Positions 24,573-33,047 of a stretch of DNA of 33,063 bases are shown here, piece by piece. Origin of the DNA: Candidatus Methylomirabilis sp. (GTDB lineage: Bacteria > Muiribacteriota > Ozemobacteria > Ozemobacterales > Ozemobacteraceae); assembly GCA_020722725.1 (NCBI GenBank), contig DYKG01000038.1, forward strand, positions 1 through 33,063. The letters run 5' to 3'. A program made the position numbers and the translations under genes. Every line of letters starts with the position of its first letter. Positions within the stretch are counted from its first letter, which is position 1. Under the pieces are notes generated by a model. That model was not told where the DNA came from. It did no database searches and saw only the letters and a program-made list of their open reading frames with translations.

Positions 24573-26276
24573 TTATTGATTTCTTTGAACCTTTGCCCAG
24601 CCGTCTTTTAAGCCCACAGTGCGATTGAAAACCGGCTTTTCAGGAGTATGTGACAGATCAGCAACAAAATAACCCATTCGTAAAAACTGGGTTGCCGTTC
24701 CTGGGGCGACTTTAACCAGATCAGGCTCTACAACCGCATCAGTCAGAACTTCTAATGATTCTGGATTGATATTTTCGAGAAAGTCTTTACCTTCTTCAAC
24801 TTTATCTGGATTGGCCAAAAGAAACAGATGGTCATAAAGCCTTATCTCGGCTTTCTTGCCTTCGGTAGCCGATACCCAGTGCAGAGTTCCCTTGATTCTA
24901 CGACCATCAGGTGTCGAGCCACTTCTGCTCTCAGGGTCGAGCGTGCAATGAACTTCTTTTATCGATCCATCAGGATTTTTGATTGCTTCGTTGGCGGTAA
25001 TGTAGTAGCAGTGCTTGAGTCGAACTTCATTGCCCGGGAAAAGCCGGAAATACTTCTTTGGCGGGTTTTCCATAAAGTCTTCCTGTTCAATGAAAATTTC
25101 GCGGGTAAACGGCACTTTTCTGGTGCCCGCCGAAGGATCTTCGGGATTGTTTTCTGCTTCAATCCATTCGACTTTTCCTTCCGGATAATTGGTGATAACG
25201 ATTTTCAAAGGCCGGGTAACTGCCATAAAGCGAAGAGCATTGCGATTCAGTTCGTCACGTACACAGTTTTCAAGAAGCTGAAAATCTACCGTACTGTTGG
25301 CCTTGGCAACACCGATTCGCTCGCAGAAATCCCTGATCGCACTTGCTGGATAGCCACGCCGGCGCATTCCTGAAATAGTCGGCATTCGCGGGTCATCCCA
25401 GCCATTTACATGGTTTTCTTTAACCAGTCTGAGCAGTTTGCGCTTTGACATTACCGTATAAGTAAGGTTTAGCCGCGCAAATTCATACTGATGAGGAACT
25501 GCGGGAACCGGCAGGTTTTCGACGAACCAGTCGTAAAGCGGGCGATGGTCTTGAAACTCAAGGGTGCAGATCGAATGGGTTATATTCTCAATGGCGTCTG
25601 ACTGACCATGGGTATAGTCATACGTCGGGTAGATGCACCATTTATCCCCAGTTCTCGGATGATGGGCGTGCAGAATACGATACATAACCGGGTCGCGCAT
25701 GTTGATGTTAGGGGAAGCCATATCGATCTTGGCTCTGAGAACCTTTTCACCATTTTGAAATTCACCGTTGCGCATACGCTGAAAAAGGTCGAGATTTTCT
25801 TCAATACTGCGATTTCGCCAGGGAGAATTGGTGCCAGGCTTGGTAAGTGTACCACGGGTTTCTTTTATCTGATCGGCAGTCTGGTCATCGACATAGGCTT
25901 TTCCTGCTTTGATCAGCAGAATCGCCCAATCATACAGTTGTTCGAAATAATTTGAGGCGTAATATTCGTGGTCACCCCAGCTGAAGCCAAGCCACTGCAC
26001 ATCTGCCTTAATTGAATCAATGTATTCCTGCTCTTCTTTTGTCGGGTTGGTATCGTCAAACCGCAGGTGACATCGACCATTGTAAGATTTGGCCAGACCG
26101 AAGTTGAGACATATAGACTTGGCATGACCCACATGAAGGTATCCGTTGGGTTCGGGCGGAAATCGGGTTACTACCTGATTATGCTTGCCGGATTTCAGGT
26201 CTTCGTCAATAATGTCTTTGATAAAATTGGAATTTTTAATGGTTTCTTCTGTTTTATTGGTTACTTCTGTGGTCAT
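24573..26276 (-). CDS. glnS: Glutaminyl-tRNA synthetase
   Basis: A 567-residue class I aminoacyl-tRNA synthetase, normal length for bacterial GlnRS. The HIGH-type motif is [15 protein letters not shown] (from residue 40), followed by [14 protein letters not shown], which is typical of the Glx group. The KMSKS-type motif is VMSKRKLL near residue 275. The anticodon-binding half holds [15 protein letters not shown] and [20 protein letters not shown]. It charges tRNA-Gln directly, so at least for glutamine the cell need not depend on the amidotransferase route. It lies on the minus strand upstream of glmS and 160 bases from it, with the 55-base palindrome just after its stop. Confidence 0.93.
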   Translation of the reverse strand: MTTEVTNKTEETIKNSNFIKDIIDEDLKSGKHNQVVTRFPPEPNGYLHVGHAKSICLNFGLAKSYNGRCHLRFDDTNPTKEEQEYIDSIKADVQWLGFSWGDHEYYASNYFEQLYDWAILLIKAGKAYVDDQTADQIKETRGTLTKPGTNSPWRNRSIEENLDLFQRMRNGEFQNGEKVLRAKIDMASPNINMRDPVMYRILHAHHPRTGDKWCIYPTYDYTHGQSDAIENITHSICTLEFQDHRPLYDWFVENLPVPAVPHQYEFARLNLTYTVMSKRKLLRLVKENHVNGWDDPRMPTISGMRRRGYPASAIRDFCERIGVAKANSTVDFQLLENCVRDELNRNALRFMAVTRPLKIVITNYPEGKVEWIEAENNPEDPSAGTRKVPFTREIFIEQEDFMENPPKKYFRLFPGNEVRLKHCYYITANEAIKNPDGSIKEVHCTLDPESRSGSTPDGRRIKGTLHWVSATEGKKAEIRLYDHLFLLANPDKVEEGKDFLENINPESLEVLTDAVVEPDLVKVAPGTATQFLRMGYFVADLSHTPEKPVFNRTVGLKDGWAKVQRNQ

Positions 26277-26439
26277 CGAAAGCCTCGAATGTTTTCAAGA
26301 TTATTTGCGATTGCAGATTTACCCGCGATTGTAGCATAGCAGAGGGTTAGATTCCAGTTTAAAGATTTTTTAAACCATTTTTTCATAATACTGTAGTATA
26401 TTTGCGATAATAGAATTTTTTGCAAAGGAGCAGAAAATT

Positions 26440-26640
26440 ATGGCAGAACAAGGTTCAGCAGGAAACGTCATTGCCGCACTGTGCAGCTTTTTTTACCCAG
26501 GACTTGGGCAACTGATCCAGGGACGCCCTTTCAGCGCCGCTTTTTACTTCATTCTCGGTACGATACTGTGGTTCTTTCTTCTGGGATGGCTGATTCATCT
26601 GATTTCCTGTCTCGATGCGGCCTGGTATTCGAGAAAATAA
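26440..26640 (+). CDS. Small two-helix membrane protein
   Basis: A 66-residue protein preceded by an AAAGGAG ribosome binding site. Two hydrophobic segments (VIAALCSFFYPGLGQLIQG and AAFYFILGTILWFFLLGWLI) are joined by a short loop, and the motif FYPGLGQLxQGR is shared with many small TM2-like membrane proteins. The last part, LISCLDAAWYSRK, faces one side. No enzymatic function is expected. It sits 12 bases ahead of the metal exporter gene on the same strand, so they are probably cotranscribed. Confidence 0.7.
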   Translation: MAEQGSAGNVIAALCSFFYPGLGQLIQGRPFSAAFYFILGTILWFFLLGWLIHLISCLDAAWYSRK

Positions 26641-26652
26641 AACCGAGATTCT

Positions 26653-27549
26653 ATGAAAAAGACGATCGATGAATTAGCCATCGAAAACCGGGACATAAAA
26701 AACGTAACCATTGCAGGAATGGTTATAAATGTTTTCTTAACTATTTTAAAGATTTTCATTGGCATGGTTTCCAACAGTCAATCGGTCGTTGCTGACGGAG
26801 TTCACAGTCTTTCAGACTGTAGCACTGACATTGCGGTTCTTGTGGGGCTTAAATACTGGAATGAACCGCCCGATGAATGCCATCCCTACGGCCACCGAAG
26901 AATTGAGACCCTGGTTGCGGTTTTGATTGGTGCCGTTCTTTCTTTGGCCGGGCTGGGGCTTTGTTACCAGGCAGTAGAAAAATTTCGAACCGGAAATTAT
27001 GTTGTTCCCTTGAAAATCGCTCTATGGGCCGCTGTTATATCGATAATCGTAAAAGAATTTCTCTATCACGTGACCATTAAGGTTGCCGAACGGGTAAAAT
27101 CGCCGGCCATGAAAGCAAACGCCTGGCACCATCGTACCGATTCTTTTTCATCAATACCCGTTGCTCTGGCGGTTATTTTCGCTCTTTATAACCCGAAATG
27201 GGCTATACTCGACCCCCTTGCCGCTTTTGTCGTTGGGCTTTTCATAATTCAGGCGGCTTTTACCATTGTTAAACCGGCATTGAAAGAGCTTGCCGACCAG
27301 GGGGCAACCCAACAGGAACTTGAACAAATCAAGCGAATTGTTCTCGATGTCGAGGGAGTCAGGTCAATTCATGCGGTTCGCACCAGGTTTCTTGGGCCAG
27401 GGTTGCAGGTAGACCTTCACTTGCAGGTCGATGGCAGCCTTTCTGTTGCCGAAGGGCATGAAATTGCCGGCCACGCCAAAAGACATCTTCTTGAAGAAGG
27501 CTCCGGCATAGTAGATGTGCTGGTTCATCTTGAACCTTATGCAGATTGA
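26653..27549 (+). CDS. Cation diffusion facilitator family metal exporter
   Basis: A 298-residue inner-membrane antiporter of the CDF family, usual length. The transmembrane metal site is visible as VVADGVHSLSDCSTD (Asp48, Asp55) in the second helix and WHHRTDSFSS (His158 or His159 and Asp162) in the fifth. HPYGHRRIETL follows the second helix as usual. The C-terminal cytoplasmic domain (VEGVRSIHAVRTRFLGPGLQ, HEIAGHAKRHLL) is the regulatory dimerisation domain. CDF proteins export Zn, Fe, Co, Cd or Mn in exchange for protons. A His/Asp pair in helix five is compatible with several metals, so the substrate is open. Confidence 0.85.
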   Translation: MKKTIDELAIENRDIKNVTIAGMVINVFLTILKIFIGMVSNSQSVVADGVHSLSDCSTDIAVLVGLKYWNEPPDECHPYGHRRIETLVAVLIGAVLSLAGLGLCYQAVEKFRTGNYVVPLKIALWAAVISIIVKEFLYHVTIKVAERVKSPAMKANAWHHRTDSFSSIPVALAVIFALYNPKWAILDPLAAFVVGLFIIQAAFTIVKPALKELADQGATQQELEQIKRIVLDVEGVRSIHAVRTRFLGPGLQVDLHLQVDGSLSVAEGHEIAGHAKRHLLEEGSGIVDVLVHLEPYAD

Positions 27550-27596
27550 TTCTTTTGTGTTATCATCAAAGCGATTTAACCAAACAGGATTACAAG

Positions 27597-28772
27597 ATGA
27601 AAGAAAACAACTTAGCTGGCACAAAAGATCCGTTGATACGAGTAGAAGATGTATCAGTTCAGGAAATTCAATTGCGGCAGATGCGCCAGATTCTTGAAGA
27701 ATGCAGGGGTCAGCGCCATCTGGTAGTCATTCAGAACTACCCGGATCCTGATGCAATTTCAACCGGTTTTGCGCATCGTCTTATTGCAGGAACCTTTGGC
27801 ATTGAGGTAGACATCGTGTATGCCGGGCAGATCAGTCACCCTGAAAACATTGCCCTGGTGAAACTTCTCGATATTGAATTGCGAAAATGGGAAAACGGGT
27901 TCGACCTTTCACCTTACCAGGGCTGCGTATTCGTCGATAATCAGGGTACCACATCCGGACCAATAGTTGACGCCATTCAGGCTAAAAAAATTCCTGAATT
28001 GATCGTTGTCGACCACCACGAAACTCAGGATAGACTCAACCCGAAATTCAAAGATATTCGCAAAGTCGGGGCAACCGCCACAATCTACGCCAGCTACTTT
28101 GAGGAAGGCTTGGTCAAGCTCGAAAAATCGAAAAAAGAACATGTAATGGTTGCTACTGCCCTTATGCATGGCATTAAAACAGACACCGTGGGCTTTGTAA
28201 CCGCTATGCCCGAAGATTTTCAGGCCGCCGCCTTTTTGAGCCGATTTATCGACAGTGACCTGCTTGAGCAGATTACCAGCCAGGCCCGTTCCAAACAAAC
28301 GATGGAAGTTATTCAAAAATCACTTGCCAACCGGGTTAATAAAGAAGGCTATTCAATTGCAGGAATTGGCTATCTGCGCTGTGAAGACCGCGATGCAATT
28401 CCACAGGCCGCCGACTTTCTGCTCACTGAAGAAAACGTTCATACCGCCATAGTTTTTGGAGTTATTTCAACCAATGATGGTGAAGGTGAATTTCTCACCG
28501 GTTCGATGCGAACCTCAAAAATCACCGTTGATCCAGACGAATTTCTTAAGGAAGTCTTTGGCAAAGACCCTTCAGGTCGGCATTTCGGCGGTGGCAAAAA
28601 AACTGCCGGTGGTTTTGAAATCCCCATCGGCTTTCTTTCAGGCGGTGAAGATAGTGAATTCCGCGAAATGAAATGGAAAGTGTATAACGCCCAGATTCTT
28701 CAGAAAATTATGAAAAAAATCGGGGTTAAGCGTGAAGACAAAAAGCCCGAAATTTCTTCCCCCACAGGATAA
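27597..28772 (+). CDS. DHH-family phosphoesterase
   Basis: A 391-residue cytoplasmic protein. I chose the ATG at 27597 because AGGA lies seven bases upstream; a longer frame opens at 27546. Family motifs: NYPDPDAISTG (from residue 47), CVFVDNQGT near 110, VVDHHETQD near 137 (the DHH motif), and GIKTDTVGF near 190, which together bind two metal ions. The C-terminal DHHA1 domain ends with a glycine-rich FGGGKKTAGGFEIP in place of the common GGGH. DHH enzymes of this layout cleave short RNA, pAp or cyclic dinucleotide products. The substrate cannot be told here. It leads a compact cluster with the S4 protein gene five bases downstream. Confidence 0.8.
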   Translation: MKENNLAGTKDPLIRVEDVSVQEIQLRQMRQILEECRGQRHLVVIQNYPDPDAISTGFAHRLIAGTFGIEVDIVYAGQISHPENIALVKLLDIELRKWENGFDLSPYQGCVFVDNQGTTSGPIVDAIQAKKIPELIVVDHHETQDRLNPKFKDIRKVGATATIYASYFEEGLVKLEKSKKEHVMVATALMHGIKTDTVGFVTAMPEDFQAAAFLSRFIDSDLLEQITSQARSKQTMEVIQKSLANRVNKEGYSIAGIGYLRCEDRDAIPQAADFLLTEENVHTAIVFGVISTNDGEGEFLTGSMRTSKITVDPDEFLKEVFGKDPSGRHFGGGKKTAGGFEIPIGFLSGGEDSEFREMKWKVYNAQILQKIMKKIGVKREDKKPEISSPTG

Positions 28773-28777
28773 AAAAA

Positions 28778-28990
28778 ATGGCAATCAAATTTGAACTCGA
28801 TGGTGAATACATTGAATTGATCAAGCTTATCAAGCTGCTGGGAATAACTCCCACAGGTGGTCAGGCCAAGCTCATGGTTGAAAATGGCATGGTGAAGGTT
28901 GACGGCGAACTTGAGTCGCGAAAACGACGAAAAGTAAAAAAAGGCATGCGGGTTGAAATTGAGGGCGAAGAAACCATAGAGGTAGTATGA
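28778..28990 (+). CDS. Small S4-domain RNA-binding protein (YbcJ-like)
   Basis: A 70-residue protein made almost wholly of one S4 RNA-binding domain: IELIKLIKLLGITPTGGQAK, then VENGMVKVDGELESRKRRKV and a final KKGMRVEIEGEETIEV strand. The order GGQAK...NGxVxVDGExExRKRRKV is that of the YbcJ/RlbA group of single-domain S4 proteins, which associate with ribosomal or structured RNA. It follows the DHH gene by five bases and overlaps the next, broken gene by ATGA. Confidence 0.85.
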   Translation: MAIKFELDGEYIELIKLIKLLGITPTGGQAKLMVENGMVKVDGELESRKRRKVKKGMRVEIEGEETIEVV

Positions 28991-29141
28991 TTGACCGTGA
29001 AATTGACCGCACGATGAAATTTTACGATGCCTGGGTATCGGCTTTATCCAGGTGGTTCGGAACGGAACCCGTGTCGCCCAGAATCAGAGCCTTAAAGATG
29101 GCGACAAAATAGAACTAATGTTGGTGGTTGGCGGCGGTTAA
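28987..29141 (+). pseudogene. ThiS/MoaD-like sulfur-carrier protein gene, frameshifted
   Basis: The ATG at 28987 overlaps the previous stop (ATGA) and reads MIDREIDRT before continuing in a meaningless frame to TAG at 29110-29112. In a second frame from 29013 the sequence is DEILRCLGIGFIQVVRNGTR, then VAQNQSLKDGDKIEL and MLVVGGG and a stop at 29139-29141. This matches the ThiS/MoaD ubiquitin-like fold: a VVxNG strand, LKDGDxIEL, and the C-terminal Gly-Gly that is adenylylated and carries sulfur. One missing base near 29012-29014 would join both halves into a protein of about 51 residues. The second frame has no start codon of its own. Either the gene is broken or the sequence has an indel. 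Confidence 0.65.
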
Positions 29142-29782
29142 TAGGGAAACCGCTCATCAAGGAAGTTGAGCAGGTAACCCGACAAAACTACCCTGCCCTC
29201 TTCAAGCACCATTGAAATGGTAGCCACCGTGTTTTTTCTCGTTGCCACCTGATAGTCAAGAACTTTGCGGCCATCTGAACCAGCTCTTGCAAGGTCAAAG
29301 GTGCCAAGATTTTCGCCGTCAATGTAGAAGCTTACCTTGCCAGGGTTCGAGTAAAACTCATAGTCCCAGAAATCAAAAACCACACGGCTCAAGGTTGCAA
29401 CCACATCTACTCTTGCCCCGATTACATCTGAAGTTATCATGTACCAATCTGACTTTGGGCCAGCCGCTATCAGCTCCCAGTTTCCCGAGTATCTTACCGG
29501 ATAAAAATCATTTGAATAGGGTTTTAAATCACCGGGCTGATAAATTCCATTGATGATGCCGCGTGCATCGAGTTCCATCGAAACCTTTTCCTGTTTCGGC
29601 GGCTCGCCATTAAGATTTTCAACAGCAAGGGGGTTGGGTTTTTCGGCAGCACAGCCCCCGAAAAAAATAGCTAATACCCAGACAAAAATCCCTGCCAGGG
29701 CTGCCTGAAAATAGTCTTTGTGATTTGCTGTTTCTGTTTTGCAATATCTCACCAGAAAATTATCGGCATTCTGGCCTGGCAA
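29138..29782 (-). CDS. Predicted lipoprotein
   Basis: Up to 214 residues. A hydrophobic stretch (AALAGIFVWVLAIFFGGC) ends in a lipobox-like FGGC with Cys44, followed by a Pro/Asn-rich linker. It should therefore be a membrane-anchored lipoprotein outside the inner membrane. The mature domain is beta-rich: FYPVRYSGNWELIAAGPKSD, VDVVATLSRVVFDFWDYEFY and KVSFYIDGENLGTFDLARAG resemble a jelly-roll or carbohydrate-binding-like module, but I cannot place it in a family. The start is uncertain: the longest frame uses TTG at 29782 and no good ribosome binding site is seen. It begins seven bases after the next gene's stop, and its stop overlaps that of the ThiS-like gene tail to tail. Confidence 0.65.
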   Translation of the reverse strand: MPGQNADNFLVRYCKTETANHKDYFQAALAGIFVWVLAIFFGGCAAEKPNPLAVENLNGEPPKQEKVSMELDARGIINGIYQPGDLKPYSNDFYPVRYSGNWELIAAGPKSDWYMITSDVIGARVDVVATLSRVVFDFWDYEFYSNPGKVSFYIDGENLGTFDLARAGSDGRKVLDYQVATRKNTVATISMVLEEGRVVLSGYLLNFLDERFPY

Positions 29783-29788
29783 AAAAAG

Positions 29789-30712
29789 TTATTTGAACCA
29801 GAGGGTATACTTTTTTTCGAAATCGCAGGGGTTATAGCGTTGCTTTGCAATTCGCAGTCCTTCAATACCTAGATCGGCTTCCCGGTTGAGAATTTTTGCC
29901 GATTCAGGAAGATTGTTGGCCAGTGCCCAGTTGACAAACTGGTACATGCCGGGGATGTCGCGGGCAGCTTTTTCAACGGGAACCAGCCAAACCTCATCGG
30001 TTATCGGCAATGCCCAACTAAGACCGCACATTTCATCTTCAAGGCGTATCCTGATGCCAATTCCACCCAGCCTCCATAGATTAGGCAGTGCACGATGAAT
30101 CGACTGACGCTCCATTTCCAGAAAAGGGTCATCATCGCCAAAACGCTCATACCATTTGTCAAGGCACTTGAAAATTTGTTCGTGATCGCCTTCTTGAAGC
30201 ATGACAATCTGAGGATTATGAGTTCGCTGAATCTTATTCAGCTGATTACGCCTTTTCTGAAATTTTCCACCAGAAAGATCTGCCAATTCATTGCGCAGAT
30301 AAAGATAATCGAAAAAATCAGGATGTTCTTCAACTCTTACCGGTTCTATGGCCTTTCTAACCTCCTCTGCCAATCGTCCCGGAAGGAAGTGCAGAACTTT
30401 CTCACCATTCTGATCAGGTTGCAGATGTGCGAGCAGCTTCTCAACGGCCGGTTTTATCGGGCCAGCACCGAATGGACCGAGGTAAATTTTGTCGCCATGT
30501 TTTCCTTCGACATCAAGTAAAAGACGTTCGCCGATTCTGCTGATTCTGGCAGGCCGGTTATAATACCAGCTTGTCAGGTAGTAGATTGAAAATTCGGCGG
30601 ATCTGATGCCCTGGGCACTCACTGCACCCATGAATTCAGCATTATGTTCAATTGAAAGATCGATCTGTTGCGGGAATTCTGGAATATTATTCATAGTGGG
30701 CAATTTTATCAT
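29789..30712 (-). CDS. DUF2156/GNAT-fold protein related to the LPG synthetase C-terminal domain
   Basis: A 307-residue soluble protein that resembles the DUF2156 family (C-terminal domain of bacterial phosphatidylglycerol lysyltransferases, a tandem GNAT fold). Typical stretches are YLRNELADLSGGKFQKRRNQ, LNKIQRTHNPQIVML, CGLSWALPITDEVWLVPVEK, IPGMYQFVNWALANN and the end NREADLGIEGLRIAKQRYNP. It has no membrane domain, so it is not a full MprF. Such stand-alone proteins probably transfer aminoacyl or acyl groups, and the acceptor is unknown. An internal ATG at 30694 is an alternative start; neither has a clear ribosome binding site. It is divergent from the flavin oxidoreductase gene. Confidence 0.72.
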   Translation of the reverse strand: MIKLPTMNNIPEFPQQIDLSIEHNAEFMGAVSAQGIRSAEFSIYYLTSWYYNRPARISRIGERLLLDVEGKHGDKIYLGPFGAGPIKPAVEKLLAHLQPDQNGEKVLHFLPGRLAEEVRKAIEPVRVEEHPDFFDYLYLRNELADLSGGKFQKRRNQLNKIQRTHNPQIVMLQEGDHEQIFKCLDKWYERFGDDDPFLEMERQSIHRALPNLWRLGGIGIRIRLEDEMCGLSWALPITDEVWLVPVEKAARDIPGMYQFVNWALANNLPESAKILNREADLGIEGLRIAKQRYNPCDFEKKYTLWFK

Positions 30713-30744
30713 AATTGTTAAATTTTCGCAGCAAAAACCTAATC

Positions 30745-30774
30745 TTGACCAGGCAGGCTTTGACAGCGTATTAT
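30745..30774 (+). promoter_or_regulatory. Promoter of the flavin oxidoreductase-sppA pair
   Basis: TTGACC (30745-30750) and TATTAT (30769-30774) are 18 bases apart. The likely start codon ATG is at 30781, only seven bases after the -10, and has no ribosome binding site, so the message would be leaderless or nearly so if this promoter is used. Confidence 0.45.
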
Positions 30775-30780
30775 CATCGG

Positions 30781-31914
30781 ATGCACCAACTGCTGTTTTC
30801 TCAATTTCAACTTGGCGGGCGAAGCCTCAAAAACCGGGTTTTTACTGAAATACCGGTATCTTTTCTTGCCAGGGAAAATGGTTCTTCCTCTACGAAAATG
30901 ATTCAGTTTTATGAAAGAATTGCCGCAACCGATACAGCGGTGATTATTACTGAATCAGCCTCGGTTTGCAGAAATAAATTTCACAGTCGCCAACTGCTGG
31001 GCAACGAGAACGATTCGGTTCAGGGCCTTTCACAGATCGCCGAAAAAATCAGGCAACAGGGCGCAATGCCGATTCTCCATCTTACCCACCCTGGAATAAA
31101 CGCAATCCCAGAACCAGAAACCGGAAAAGTATATGGCCCCTCAGCGATTTCGTTACCAAAAATTAAAAATCCGATAATTGAATTGAGTTACAACCAGATC
31201 CGGCAAATTTCCGGTTTCTTTATCGAGTCTGCCGTATCTGCATGGAATGCAGGTTTTTCAGGCCTGCAGATTTCTGCCGCTGATGGATCTCTTTTTCAGC
31301 AGTTTTTATCGCCCATCACCAATCTTCGCCGTGATGATTACGGTTTTTTCGCCAACTTTGGCAGCAAATTCATTCATGACACTTTTAAAGCAATACGCAA
31401 GGCTGTTCCCGATCTTCTTTTAATTTTTAAAATAGCCGCCCGCGACCTTCTTCCTGGCGGGAAATCAATAGAAAATTCGATTTATCTTGCAAAAATGATT
31501 GCCAAATTTGGCGCTGATGCGATTCATGTTGTTTCCGGTTTTCCCCTTGGCAGCCCTGAACGGGAACAACCATGTGGAAAAAACTCTCCTGATGGAGTAT
31601 TTGCCGATGATGCGGCAATTATTAAGAATTCCGTTGATATCCCCGTTCTTGTGTCGGGAAAAATATCTACACCCGAAATTGGTGAGAAAATACTTAAAGA
31701 GGGCAAGGCCGATGCGGTCATACTTGGACGCACTCTTCTACGTGACCTGGACTGGCTTTTTAAGGCTCGAATCAATAGCGAATCCATTAAAATAAGGCGC
31801 TGCATGAACTGTATTGTGTGTGCCGCCGCATCTCATGGATGCCCTGATTTTGACGGAATCACTATCTGGAATCTAAATTTAAACAAATATTTAAAAGGAA
31901 AAAGTAAACAATGA
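30781..31914 (+). CDS. Old-Yellow-Enzyme-family NADH:flavin oxidoreductase
   Basis: A TIM-barrel FMN oxidoreductase of 377 residues from the ATG at 30781 (LLFSQFQLGGRSLKNRVF is the normal start of the family). Family motifs: PILHLTHPGINA, GFSGLQISAADGSLFQQFLS followed by PITNLRRDDYG, ADAIHVVSGFP, IPVLVSGKISTPE and ADAVILGRTLLRD. At the end are Cys341, 344, 347 and 354 (CMNCIVCAAASHGC), which match the [4Fe-4S] site of the 2,4-dienoyl-CoA reductase branch, although that branch's long C-terminal FAD/NAD domain is absent. The substrate-binding His/Asn pair of classical enzymes is replaced by Ser and Asp. Substrate unknown. It overlaps the next gene by ATGA. Confidence 0.8.
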   Translation: MHQLLFSQFQLGGRSLKNRVFTEIPVSFLARENGSSSTKMIQFYERIAATDTAVIITESASVCRNKFHSRQLLGNENDSVQGLSQIAEKIRQQGAMPILHLTHPGINAIPEPETGKVYGPSAISLPKIKNPIIELSYNQIRQISGFFIESAVSAWNAGFSGLQISAADGSLFQQFLSPITNLRRDDYGFFANFGSKFIHDTFKAIRKAVPDLLLIFKIAARDLLPGGKSIENSIYLAKMIAKFGADAIHVVSGFPLGSPEREQPCGKNSPDGVFADDAAIIKNSVDIPVLVSGKISTPEIGEKILKEGKADAVILGRTLLRDLDWLFKARINSESIKIRRCMNCIVCAAASHGCPDFDGITIWNLNLNKYLKGKSKQ

Positions 31915-32900
31915 AAAAAGCACTTTCAATCTCATTAATCCTCGTTTTTGCTACTGCAAATCTTTTTGCACAAGGGCTCTTTGGCCTGTTCGGCGGTTCA
32001 GAACCGGGAAAAAAATACCGGGTAAAATTTGTGGATGGAGACAATGATGCAGAAGAAGAAGTTCTGCTGATTAAAATTCGCGGCGTAATCGAAGAAAAGT
32101 CAGAGGAAGATGGTATGCCGCTGAAAATGAGCCGCGACATGATGGAATCGTTGAAAAAAGATCTGGCACTGGTCAAAGAACGAAAAGCCATCAAAGCTAT
32201 TCTCCTCGACATCAATTCTCCCGGTGGAGAAGTTACGGCCAGCGACATTATCTACCACCAGATCAACAAGATAAAAAAAGAAACCGGAAAGCCGGTAATC
32301 GCAATTATTGGATCAATGGGAGCATCGGGCGCTTATTATGTTGCCTGTGCCGCTGACCGCATTCTTGCCCATCCCACCTCGATTATAGGCTCAATTGGTG
32401 TGTTGATGCAATCGATGAATATTGAAGAACTGGCAGAAAAGTTGGGAATAAAAGCGGTTTATCTTAAGTCTGACAAAACCCCGAAAAAAGACATTCTTTC
32501 ACCGTTCAGAGAACTCAGTGAAAGTGAAAAAACCATGCTTCTCGGGATCATCGACGGAATTTACCATCGTTTTGTGGAAATTGTCAGCAAAAGCCGAAAT
32601 AAAAGTTACGAAGAAGTTGAAAAAATCGCGGATGGCGGTATTTACGACTCTTCAAAAGCTCTTGAGTTAGGGTTAATCGATGAAATCGGCTATCAGGAAG
32701 ATGCTCTCGCCGCAGCATGCAAATCAGCCGGGATAAAAAGCGCAGCGCTCGTTCAGCGTTATGCAAAAAAGAGCTTTTCAGAAGTTCTTGCTGATATGGC
32801 CGAAATGAACAGCAGCACCCCTGCCCTTATAATGGAATTCAAAAAAATAATTGAATCTTCAAGCGCGCCGCAGCTGATGTATAAACTGAATTTGAAATAA
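31911..32900 (+). CDS. sppA: SppA-like signal peptide peptidase (family S49)
   Basis: A 329-residue serine protease. A signal peptide or anchor (LSISLILVFATANLFAQG) places the rest outside the inner membrane. The core has LLDINSPGGEVTASD, then IIGSMGASGAYYVACAADRI with nucleophile Ser139, and IIGSIGVLMQS. The general base Lys lies in KTPKKDILSPF (Lys193 by position). The length fits the single-domain Bacillus or archaeal type, not the double-length E. coli SppA. It clips signal-peptide remnants in the membrane. It is translationally coupled to the flavin oxidoreductase by ATGA. Confidence 0.9.
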   Translation: MKKALSISLILVFATANLFAQGLFGLFGGSEPGKKYRVKFVDGDNDAEEEVLLIKIRGVIEEKSEEDGMPLKMSRDMMESLKKDLALVKERKAIKAILLDINSPGGEVTASDIIYHQINKIKKETGKPVIAIIGSMGASGAYYVACAADRILAHPTSIIGSIGVLMQSMNIEELAEKLGIKAVYLKSDKTPKKDILSPFRELSESEKTMLLGIIDGIYHRFVEIVSKSRNKSYEEVEKIADGGIYDSSKALELGLIDEIGYQEDALAAACKSAGIKSAALVQRYAKKSFSEVLADMAEMNSSTPALIMEFKKIIESSSAPQLMYKLNLK

Positions 32901-32901
32901 T

Positions 32902-33000
32902 TCAATCAAAGCAATAGTTTTTTATGGCCCGGCCGATTTCTTCAGAAGTCGCCAGACCTTTTTCAATAAGAATTTTAATCAGTGGAGTGGTAAAATAAAA
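32902..33000 (-). pseudogene. C-terminal fragment of an unknown protein
   Basis: On the minus strand a frame that ends at TGA 32902-32904 reads TTPLIKILIEKGLATSEEIG and RAIKNYCFD. It looks like the end of a real protein, with a helix of the type PLIKxLIEKGxxTxEEI, but an in-frame stop occurs about 12 codons upstream near 33013 and no start codon is present. It stops making sense where AAAAGTGGACA begins, which resembles an insertion-sequence end. I think it is the tail of a gene cut by an insertion. Confidence 0.4.
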
Positions 33001-33047
33001 GTGGACATCGAGTTAAGATAGATTAAATTCAGTCACGAGGTGCCCTA

